Source of the DNA: a virus
IMG/VR virus record: IMGVR_UViG_3300028176_000110
Span: 1-22,835 of that record
Strand: one strand, 5' to 3'
Length of the DNA stretch: 22,835 bases
The first letter of the stretch is position 1. Each line of letters opens with the position of its first letter. Of this stretch, positions 6,202 to 12,966 are shown in pieces. A program made the position numbers and the translations under genes. The notes beneath the pieces were generated by a model. That model did no database searches. It worked only from the letters and a program-made list of their open reading frames with translations, and was not told where the DNA came from.

Positions 6202-9200
6202 ATGATTTCTTACAAATTACCGGATTATGAAGGCGGATTTATTACCAAATCAGTTGAATGTAATTGCATTGTTACGCGGGATGCTAACGGGTACTTACTA
6301 GGGAGTAAACCGGTTAATTGTGTAAAGAAGGGAGTTAATACCAACTTTGGGAAAGTTGTGGATTATTCAACTAATTATGTTGTTCTAAAAAATGGCTCGA
6401 ATGTTAAACGGGTGAGACGGGAAGATCTGAACAATATTTTGTTAAAAAGTTTGGACCAACCGGAAGTTATATCTGAAGAGATAAAAGTATCGGGGAGTTT
6501 TGAAACTTTAGCGGGGAAGGTTTTGGTTAAAAGTGAAAGTGAAATTGTTCGTGACTTACTTACCGATCCGGATAAAGTTTTAGCCAGGGGGAATAGCATA
6601 ATTTTTTCTAAAACCAAAAATGGGGTAGAATATGAAGCTGAAGCAGTAAAGAAAGGATTGCTTGCAAAATCATTGTTATTAAAGGGGATTACATCAAAAG
6701 AATTAGTTGTAACGAAAAGAATATTATTCAAAGGGGTAGCGTTGTCTTTAAAGACTCCGAAAGTATTTAATTTGAATAGTTCACCGGCGGGGAGCAGTGG
6801 AAGTGCATGGAACGCAAAAGGAGGGATGAAACCAAATCATAAATACATTGAACGAAAACCGGCGAAGAGCGGAGACGGTTATATTTATTTGTATGAACTT
6901 CCTTCCGGTAAAAAGGAATGGAGAGATGAGGCGGGAAAAGCGGTTGAGGGAGGTCAAGCGAGCGCGGATTATCAGTTAGAAGAGTTTAAGGTTGGTGATA
7001 TTGTAAGACAAGGAGAACGGCTTGGAAGAATAAAGGAATCTTCTACAAACATGCTTGCGGTAAATTTTGGGGGAGAGATGAAAGTGATCAACAAAAAAGA
7101 GCATGTTGAAAAGGTTAAGCAACACCAATTGATGAGAGAAGGGGATACGATGTTGTATGAGGGAAACGATGCAAAAATACTCCGTGTAACCGGGAAAGCA
7201 GCATTGATAAACACGGCTGATAATAAGCTGAAGGTGATAAATCTTGAGAAACAACTCGAGAAATACGAGCCCCAAAAAGATGAGAAACGATTAAATAAAT
7301 ACAGTGATGTATACCAGGGAGAAGCAGAGCGAAGAGCCGGACAAGGAGGAGCGGATAATTACAATATCAGTTATGAAGAACAGCCGGGGTATAAGGATTT
7401 TATAAACAACGCAAAGCAAACCGGATTTGGGAGGAAAAGCGATCTTGAAATGGTTAAGCGAATAGAGACCGGGAACCGTTTACGAACAGTCCGGTGGGAC
7501 TATAACCCGGAGACACAAGATATTAGTTTTATGGTTGACGGAGTTGAGGATTATCCGTTAAGTTTTATGGGGAAGAAATACAAAATTAGGGATATTACCG
7601 ATGAAGGGTATAGTTTGGAGGATGCAGAAACAAAAGAAAAAGGTTTATTCTTATCGCACAAAGATTATGCAGCTCATTCGAAAGATAATGAAATGCGAAC
7701 TGATTTGAAGCATGAAAAGGTTGGAGGAGTAAACGGATATGAGGTTGTAAAAGAACCAGCCAGAACTTTTAGTTTTAAGCCGAAATATACTGAAGAGGAA
7801 AGGGCAAGATTTGATAAACGCGGCGGAAGCCGGCCCAGCCGTTGGACACGGGGGAAAGAACGGAGTTTGCAAAGCACAGAGGAAAAGAAACGATTAGTTG
7901 AGGCACTAGCCGAACAACGTAAAAAGAATCTTGAAGTTTTGGGGACAAAAGATTTTGCAGATTTTGAAAAGCTGCACAAGGAGAAAGGATTTTCAATTGG
8001 AGAGAATAGATTTCATGCTGTAAAAGAAATTGAGGCAGGAGGAAGAACTTTTAGAATAAAAAGTCAATTTAAACCGGATAAAATGAGTTGGGAAACATCG
8101 ATCGATGGACCGGTTAAAAAATTACAGTTGGGAGAAAAGCATTTACCGATAACGGATATATCGAAGGATAAAGTTTTTTACCATGAAGGAGGGGATGAAA
8201 AAAGTATATCCTTTGATGAGCTGAAGACCATTAACGGGAAAAGTTTGTTTGAACCGACAAAAGAGAGCAAAGGAATTGTAAGTAATTTAGATCCGATGAA
8301 GATTTATTTTGGTGATAAGGATGTAACAAGCGGTATTTATGAAATAGTTGAGGCAAAGGATTTAGTAGCTTCTCATAAACCGGATGGAACCCCAAATAAA
8401 GATTATCAGATATCAGACGCGCAGAACAGAGACCGCAGCACTCCGCAAAGTATTGCACAAATAAACAAGATTGCAACTAATCCAAATTTTGATTTCCTAA
8501 GCGACAGCAAGACCGCACAGGACGGTGCACCTATTGTTGACGAAGATTATAACGTTATTGCCGGGAATGGGCGGGGAATAGGCGTACAGCAGCATTACGA
8601 CAATAAAGGGGAGAAATACCGGAGCGATCTTTTAAAGAATGCCGGGAAATATGGTTTTAGCGCTGAGGATGTTGAGAAGATGGAACAGCCGGTTTTGGTG
8701 AGGCGAACGAATGTTGACGCGAAGGAGGCGCAACGACTGGGAGCAATAAGTAATACTTCAAATATGCTCGCAACGGAGGAACGGGAAGCAGCGAAAGGAA
8801 AAGCAACGAGAATTGACGACGCAACGTTTAACAATTTATCAGGAATGTTTACTTCGGCTGAGGGAGTACACGAAACACTTAACCAATATCTTGATGAAAT
8901 TGGACCGGATATTGTGAATGAATTGCTTAAGAAGAAAATAATCCCGGAGAATGAAGCGCACTTGTACATTGATCCAAAGAGCGGAAAGATGGATGCAGGG
9001 CATAAGGAAAAGGTTAAGCAGATATTAACGCAATCGGTTTTGGGAGAGAGCAGCCAGCATTTTGAGAAGATACCGGAAGCGGCAAGGGCGGGAACGGTTA
9101 AAAGTCTTGGAGATATTTTTGCGCTGAAGGGGAAAGCCGGTGATATTGTTCCTAATCTACAGGAAGCCGTAAAGATATTGGCAAAGTATGAGGCAGTTAA

Positions 9201-10263
9201 GGATAATTTTAAGTCCCCGGATGATTTTGTTAAGCAAGCGGCAAATGACGCGTTTGAACCGTTGAAAGGGAGCAAAGAGGGATTAGCATTGTTCGAATTA
9301 CTTTCCGGCAGCAAACCAAATGAGATGAAGGATAAAATACATGATTACAAGTTAAGCATGGGAGGGGATATGTTTAGCGAAGGCAAACCGGCGAATGAAG
9401 CGTTTGATGAAGTGTTTAAGCCGAGGTATGTAAGCGGGGTTAATAAGAGTTTGTTTAGCAGAATAAAGATGTTCGGGAAACGATTGAGAAAATCTTTAAG
9501 TGGAAATGAACGGGATGAGTTTAACAAAAAACACCCGAGAGATAAAAAAGGTAAATTTGAAGTAAAGAAAGGGGGGGAGTTAAAAAAACTATTTGATGAA
9601 TTTAGGAGTAAGTATGTAAAAGCATATGAGACACCACTTGGTATTGTTAAGTTGCGCGAAAAAGACTTTCATAAAATAGTTGGGATACACCAATTCGGAA
9701 GAGATGCTTTTGAAAGAATGCTTGCTGAGGGTTCTATAAATTGGGATGTAATTGAGAGTGGGGATATCCGTGATTTGGAAGTATTCAATTTTATAGAAGA
9801 TATTCTTATTAAGCCGGATGAAATAAGAATTGCAAAAGAGGGGAAGCTTGATTCGGATTTTATTTTCATTTTAGATAGAGGAGGTATTCAATATTATGTA
9901 GCGTTTACAAAAAATGATTTAGTAAGGACACTTCATAATTTTGATAAAAATTATATTGAACGCAATAGCGGTAAAACTATTTATACAAAAGAAAAAGGGC
10001 TTATTAAATCAATAAGCCCTATAAAAAATCGTCACTCCTTTCGCCTCAGCACGGCGAGTGACTTTCCAAGGGCAAATATAGTGAGTGCAGGTATTATTGT
10101 CAAGGGGAATCATAAATTAAGCGAAGAATTATTTAATGAATCGTCAACGGGGAATGACGGGAGTTTTGATTCGGAGAACGCGGATATAACGCAGGGGACA
10201 AAGATAACGAGGAAAATAATTATGAAGAGAAAGAAGAAGAGGGACGAAACTTTTTTATTGTAG
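6202..10263 (+). CDS. Giant polyvalent protein with DdrB-type ParB domain and C-terminal nuclease-like domain (1353 aa)
   Basis: Polyvalent proteins are long multi-domain phage proteins thought to be delivered with the DNA. Residues about 690-860 match the DdrB-like ParB family: YEIVEAKDLVASHKPDGTP, then DYQISDAQNRDRS, GAPIVD (775-780) and GNGR (788-791). P1 DdrB belongs to the Dar/Ddr anti-restriction operon. A KHPRDKKGKF linker near residue 1112 is typical of such proteins. Residues about 1130-1270 (TPLGIVKLREKDFHKIVG ... IEDILIKPDEIRI ... FILDRGGIQYYVAF) look like a barnase/EndoU/ColicinE5/RelE-fold (BECR) nuclease. The first 690 residues hold several beta-rich repeats (GDIVRQGERLGRI, GDTMLYEGNDAKIL) of unknown role. 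The C-terminus is very basic. The ribosome site is weak. Confidence 0.8.
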   Translation: MISYKLPDYEGGFITKSVECNCIVTRDANGYLLGSKPVNCVKKGVNTNFGKVVDYSTNYVVLKNGSNVKRVRREDLNNILLKSLDQPEVISEEIKVSGSFETLAGKVLVKSESEIVRDLLTDPDKVLARGNSIIFSKTKNGVEYEAEAVKKGLLAKSLLLKGITSKELVVTKRILFKGVALSLKTPKVFNLNSSPAGSSGSAWNAKGGMKPNHKYIERKPAKSGDGYIYLYELPSGKKEWRDEAGKAVEGGQASADYQLEEFKVGDIVRQGERLGRIKESSTNMLAVNFGGEMKVINKKEHVEKVKQHQLMREGDTMLYEGNDAKILRVTGKAALINTADNKLKVINLEKQLEKYEPQKDEKRLNKYSDVYQGEAERRAGQGGADNYNISYEEQPGYKDFINNAKQTGFGRKSDLEMVKRIETGNRLRTVRWDYNPETQDISFMVDGVEDYPLSFMGKKYKIRDITDEGYSLEDAETKEKGLFLSHKDYAAHSKDNEMRTDLKHEKVGGVNGYEVVKEPARTFSFKPKYTEEERARFDKRGGSRPSRWTRGKERSLQSTEEKKRLVEALAEQRKKNLEVLGTKDFADFEKLHKEKGFSIGENRFHAVKEIEAGGRTFRIKSQFKPDKMSWETSIDGPVKKLQLGEKHLPITDISKDKVFYHEGGDEKSISFDELKTINGKSLFEPTKESKGIVSNLDPMKIYFGDKDVTSGIYEIVEAKDLVASHKPDGTPNKDYQISDAQNRDRSTPQSIAQINKIATNPNFDFLSDSKTAQDGAPIVDEDYNVIAGNGRGIGVQQHYDNKGEKYRSDLLKNAGKYGFSAEDVEKMEQPVLVRRTNVDAKEAQRLGAISNTSNMLATEEREAAKGKATRIDDATFNNLSGMFTSAEGVHETLNQYLDEIGPDIVNELLKKKIIPENEAHLYIDPKSGKMDAGHKEKVKQILTQSVLGESSQHFEKIPEAARAGTVKSLGDIFALKGKAGDIVPNLQEAVKILAKYEAVKDNFKSPDDFVKQAANDAFEPLKGSKEGLALFELLSGSKPNEMKDKIHDYKLSMGGDMFSEGKPANEAFDEVFKPRYVSGVNKSLFSRIKMFGKRLRKSLSGNERDEFNKKHPRDKKGKFEVKKGGELKKLFDEFRSKYVKAYETPLGIVKLREKDFHKIVGIHQFGRDAFERMLAEGSINWDVIESGDIRDLEVFNFIEDILIKPDEIRIAKEGKLDSDFIFILDRGGIQYYVAFTKNDLVRTLHNFDKNYIERNSGKTIYTKEKGLIKSISPIKNRHSFRLSTASDFPRANIVSAGIIVKGNHKLSEELFNESSTGNDGSFDSENADITQGTKITRKIIMKRKKKRDETFLL
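9590..10010 (+). other. Probable BECR-fold (PBECR-like) nuclease domain within the polyvalent protein
   Basis: Residues about 1130-1270 of the 1353-aa protein start with ETPLGIVKLREKDFHKI, contain an IEDILIKPDEIRI helix and a FIFILDRGGIQYYVAF beta pair, and end NYIERNSGKTIYTKEK. The order 'T-P-x-G-x-V', an 'I--PDEI' helix, beta hairpin and Thr/Tyr/Lys-rich last strand is that of the phage-Barnase-EndoU-ColicinE5/D-RelE-like nucleases found at the ends of phage polyvalent and head proteins. The histidine at HKI and the terminal Thr/Lys could be catalytic. The codon use looks more AT-rich than the flanks. The assignment is from memory of the family and is not certain. Confidence 0.45.
9996..10062. 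repeat. Two consecutive hairpins inside the polyvalent-protein gene
   Basis: AGGGCTTATT (9996-10005) and AATAAGCCCT (10011-10020) make a perfect 10-bp stem with a 5-base loop. On the - strand it is followed by TTTTTCTTTT, the form of an intrinsic terminator for antisense transcripts. Just downstream, GTCACTC (10031-10037) pairs with GAGTGAC (10056-10062), with an inner GCC/GGC extension. Both lie exactly at the end of the nuclease-like domain. Confidence 0.7.
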
Positions 10264-10283
10264 GTGAATAAAAGATTTTATAA

Positions 10284-10294
10284 GTTAATACATA
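10284..10294 (+). promoter_or_regulatory. Second copy of GTTAATACATA, upstream of the decoration-like gene
   Basis: This lies in the 89-base AT-rich gap before the 154-aa gene, 58 bases from its ATG, which fits a promoter position. It is identical to 1939-1949. The gene downstream has a strong AAGGAG site and ends in a strong terminator, so a dedicated transcript starting near here is plausible. Confidence 0.35.
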
Positions 10295-10352
10295 AGAATA
10301 AATGTAAATTAACAGAACAAATAACAATAACTTAACACAAGGAGTTAGAACA

Positions 10353-10817
10353 ATGGTACAATTCCCATTACTCACAAACGCTGAGGTTCAGGCAAAAGAC
10401 TTTATGAACCAGGGAGATATTACGAAAGCATTAGACCTTTTGCAGAATCTTCCGTATGTAAACGTTTCATCCGCATTGGCAGCAGGCGCAACGGGTGTAA
10501 CGGTAAACGAACACATCTTTGTAGCGCCATGCAAAATGGAAGTTTTGCAGGCAAAGTTCATTACAACCGCAGTTAACACGGGTTCGGGCAACGAGCCGGT
10601 AGTAAAATTGATGGCCGGGACTGATGAAGTTGGAGCCAGCGGCGCAGTTGTGGTAGCAGGCGCGGCGATCGGTGATGTTGCAAGCTTAACACTCGACAGC
10701 GCCAAGGTTGTAGTAGCGTCCGGAGGAAAACTTATTCTTAGAATAGTTAACCCCGGAGGAACAATAACCACACCGTTAACCGGAAAACTTCAGTTCATTT
10801 GGAAACCAACTGTTTAG
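10353..10817 (+). CDS. Beta-rich, capsid decoration-like protein (154 aa)
   Basis: The first 40 residues are helical (LLTNAEVQAKDFMNQGDITKAL), followed by about 110 residues rich in Ala, Gly, Val and Thr with regular beta strands (EHIFVAPCKMEVLQAKFITT, GKLILRIVNPGGTITT). This shape is common in head decoration or fibre-anchor proteins. AAGGAG stands about 10 bases before the ATG, and a strong intrinsic terminator follows, so it seems to be an independent, highly expressed unit set within the accessory module. The codon use is less A/T-biased than its neighbours, in keeping with high expression. The family name is inferred from composition and context, not from a specific motif. Confidence 0.65.
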   Translation: MVQFPLLTNAEVQAKDFMNQGDITKALDLLQNLPYVNVSSALAAGATGVTVNEHIFVAPCKMEVLQAKFITTAVNTGSGNEPVVKLMAGTDEVGASGAVVVAGAAIGDVASLTLDSAKVVVASGGKLILRIVNPGGTITTPLTGKLQFIWKPTV

Positions 10818-10832
10818 TTGGTGGTTATTAGT

Positions 10833-10900
10833 AGTCAGTTATCAGTTATCAGTTGATAGAAGAAATTTTATCAATAATTGATGACTGACTTCTTTTTTTT
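10833..10900 (+). terminator. Intrinsic terminator after the decoration-like gene
   Basis: AGTCAGTTATCA at the left and TGATGACTGACT at the right pair almost perfectly (one G-T pair) around a loop that includes a shorter TTGATA/TATCAA hairpin, followed by TCTTTTTTTT (10891-10900). The left arm contains a 7-base tandem repeat (CAGTTAT twice, then CAGTTGA at 10836-10856), so the terminator seems to have been built from repeat sequence. Confidence 0.85.
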
Positions 10901-10930
10901 AATTACGAATTAGGAATTAGGAATTAGGAG
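10901..10930 (+). repeat. Heptanucleotide repeat tract (AATTAGG type), copy 2
   Basis: One AATTACG unit followed by three AATTAGG units (10901-10928) and AG. It is the same series as at 5104-5140 with one unit fewer. It lies directly after the terminator T-run, just before the ATG of the next gene at 10940, and offers AGGAG about 10 bases upstream of it. Confidence 0.9.
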
Positions 10931-10939
10931 ATTGAGGTT

Positions 10940-11248
10940 ATGTTAATATTTTACACAGAGAGAGAAGGAGGGAACTGGATACCGTTGAGGGTAAAAACTA
11001 CACGGGGCAAATTATTGAAGCGGTTGAAAAAATTTGCATTTAAGAAATTAGCAGAGATTATAATTGAAGGGGAAAAGTTTCTTATGGCTAGTGTGTTGTT
11101 CCCAAACGATTTGGTTTACTGCCCTATTCTTAACCAAACAGATAGAATTAAATCAAAAGGGAAAACTTGGTTTTTTAAAAGTGGTAAACTCACCAAAGTA
11201 ACTACGAATTATCATAAATGGTTGAAAGGACAATTAGGGATTAAATGA
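10940..11248 (+). CDS. Basic hypothetical protein (102 aa)
   Basis: A 102-residue protein rich in Lys (about a fifth of residues), starting MLIFYTEREGGNWIPLRV, with a predicted beta-rich middle (EGEKFLMASVLFPNDLVY) and a basic C-terminus (SGKLTKVTTNYHKWLKG). It is preceded by GAGG and the repeat-derived AGGAG, and its stop overlaps the methyltransferase start as ATGA. The coupling suggests a partner or specificity helper for the methyltransferase, but nothing in the sequence shows it. No family is recognised. Confidence 0.7.
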   Translation: MLIFYTEREGGNWIPLRVKTTRGKLLKRLKKFAFKKLAEIIIEGEKFLMASVLFPNDLVYCPILNQTDRIKSKGKTWFFKSGKLTKVTTNYHKWLKGQLGIK

Positions 11249-12966
11249 GCGGCAGGATAGGACAGTGCGATAGTTTGGAGTTTATGAAAAAGCAAGAAGA
11301 TTTTTCTGCTGATATTATCTATTGTGATCCGCCGTATGCGTTGGGGAGTGAAGTTATTATACGCAAAGACGGGAAACCGGATTATAAAAAAGCCGTAGAT
11401 TTTATGAATAAATGGGATATGCCAAACGGCGATTATTGGGAGGCTTGGTTTAAGGAAGCATTTAGAGTATTAAAGTACGGCGGGCGTGTAATAATGTTTG
11501 GAATGGACCGCCAATTAATGCTGAATAAATATTATGCTTGTTACGCCGGATTTGAGGAACAGCAAAGTTTGTATTGGTATTTTATTTCGAACTTTCCGAA
11601 AGCTACTGATTTAAGCAAAATGATTGACCGAAACGCAGGAGCGGGAAGGGAAGTTGTTGGAATAACTTCTATCCCAAATGGGAAAGAAAGTGCATACCAA
11701 GGTGAACGATATAAAGAAAAAAGGGAAACTGCTTTTGGGGTTATTCAAGACCAACCGGATAAAACCGCGCCATTCACAGAGCTTGCAAAAAAATATGAGG
11801 GATACAAATATTCTATTTCACCATTAAAGCAAACGAACGAAACGATAATGGTTTTTCAAAAGCCATATAAAACCGGAAGTTGTTTGCACGACACTTTTGC
11901 GTATGAAAATGGAGATAGGGAATGTTTATGCGGGGCTTTGAATATTGAGGGAAATAGAGTTGGATTCGCTTCAAATGAAGATGAAGCGGAGAGTAAAAAT
12001 AAAAATCAACATGAAGATTTTGGCACAAAGCCAATGACGGGTAATAATGTTTACGGCGATTTTTCTATGATCGGACAAAAGAATTATAATCCTCCCGGTC
12101 GTTATCCTTCGCAAACTTTTATTGAGTGCATTTGTGATGAAGTAGTTATTAAAAAGAATGAGGCGCAGCCATATTCTTACAGCGGAAAAGAATACCAGAA
12201 CAAAGAAACATCGATGTTTAACGGAGACAAACCACAAGCGCCAAGTAATTATAATGATAAAGGAAGCGGCCAGATACACACGAATCCGAATTGTCCGTGT
12301 GCAAGATTAGATTTACAAAGCGGAGAATTGCAAAAAGGGAAAGGGGACTATGTACGCAAAAACGGAGCGGAACAATTTTTAAGCGCAATGGGGCAAGATA
12401 AAACAGACCCGCCAAATAAAATATCAGATACCGGCGGATGCAGCAAGATTTTACACAAGTGTGAGTTTGATGAAGAAGAGCATGATATTTATTTTTATTT
12501 CCCGAAGGTGAGTAAGGCTGAACGAAACGGCGGACTGGAGGAGCTATCACTAAAAGGAAGGGAACCAAAGGGCAATAATCAAGGAGTGAGATATTGTAAA
12601 GATTGTGGTTTAACAGATAATGGGACCAATAATCATAACAATTGCTCTGGTATATTTGAATATAAACTTTGTCAGTCTGTTAAGAATAACCATCCCACAT
12701 TAAAACCAATTGCGTTAAACAAAAGAATTTTATCTCTGTTCAAGACACCGAACGGGCAGAAAATACTTTATCCTTTTGCCGGAACCTTTTCAGAAGTAAT
12801 AGGGGGATATTTAGCGGGGTTTACAAATTTTGAAGGTTGCGAGTTAAAAGAAGAATGGATAACCATAGGCGAAGCAAGGTTTAGTTACTGGACAAATAGA
12901 GAGAAGAAAGAAGCTGCTGAAAATGAAGATCAGTTTAATTTATTCACCCAGACCGAGGCAGCATAA
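11245..12966 (+). CDS. Beta-class site-specific DNA methyltransferase (573 aa)
   Basis: This enzyme transfers a methyl group from SAM to adenine N6 or cytosine N4. The catalytic motif DPPY is at residues 28-31 and the SAM-binding motif lies near the C-terminus, the beta-class order. YFPKVSKAERNGGLEEL and NNHPTLKPIAL (about 481-490) are family landmarks, as are GALNIEGNRVG and GRYPSQTF in the middle. The motif I segment reads YPFAGTFSEV (509-518), where FxGxG is usual, so the third glycine is replaced by Phe. A central insert is rich in Cys (CLCG, CICDE, CPCARLD, CKDCG) and may bind zinc. The gene couples by ATGA upstream and TAATG downstream. It could methylate the phage genome against restriction. 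Confidence 0.92.
   Translation: MSGRIGQCDSLEFMKKQEDFSADIIYCDPPYALGSEVIIRKDGKPDYKKAVDFMNKWDMPNGDYWEAWFKEAFRVLKYGGRVIMFGMDRQLMLNKYYACYAGFEEQQSLYWYFISNFPKATDLSKMIDRNAGAGREVVGITSIPNGKESAYQGERYKEKRETAFGVIQDQPDKTAPFTELAKKYEGYKYSISPLKQTNETIMVFQKPYKTGSCLHDTFAYENGDRECLCGALNIEGNRVGFASNEDEAESKNKNQHEDFGTKPMTGNNVYGDFSMIGQKNYNPPGRYPSQTFIECICDEVVIKKNEAQPYSYSGKEYQNKETSMFNGDKPQAPSNYNDKGSGQIHTNPNCPCARLDLQSGELQKGKGDYVRKNGAEQFLSAMGQDKTDPPNKISDTGGCSKILHKCEFDEEEHDIYFYFPKVSKAERNGGLEELSLKGREPKGNNQGVRYCKDCGLTDNGTNNHNNCSGIFEYKLCQSVKNNHPTLKPIALNKRILSLFKTPNGQKILYPFAGTFSEVIGGYLAGFTNFEGCELKEEWITIGEARFSYWTNREKKEAAENEDQFNLFTQTEAA

Noticed and set aside
8595-9314. Antisense ORF (239 aa) on the - strand
   Set aside because: It lies wholly within the DdrB-type domain gene, whose + strand product has clear motifs; the antisense product is Ser/Ala/Leu-rich as expected for a shadow.
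9577-10263. Separate nuclease gene after the DdrB-type protein
   Set aside because: The frame is continuous with no stop, no ribosome site at the domain border and a typical KHPRD linker, so it is a domain of one protein.
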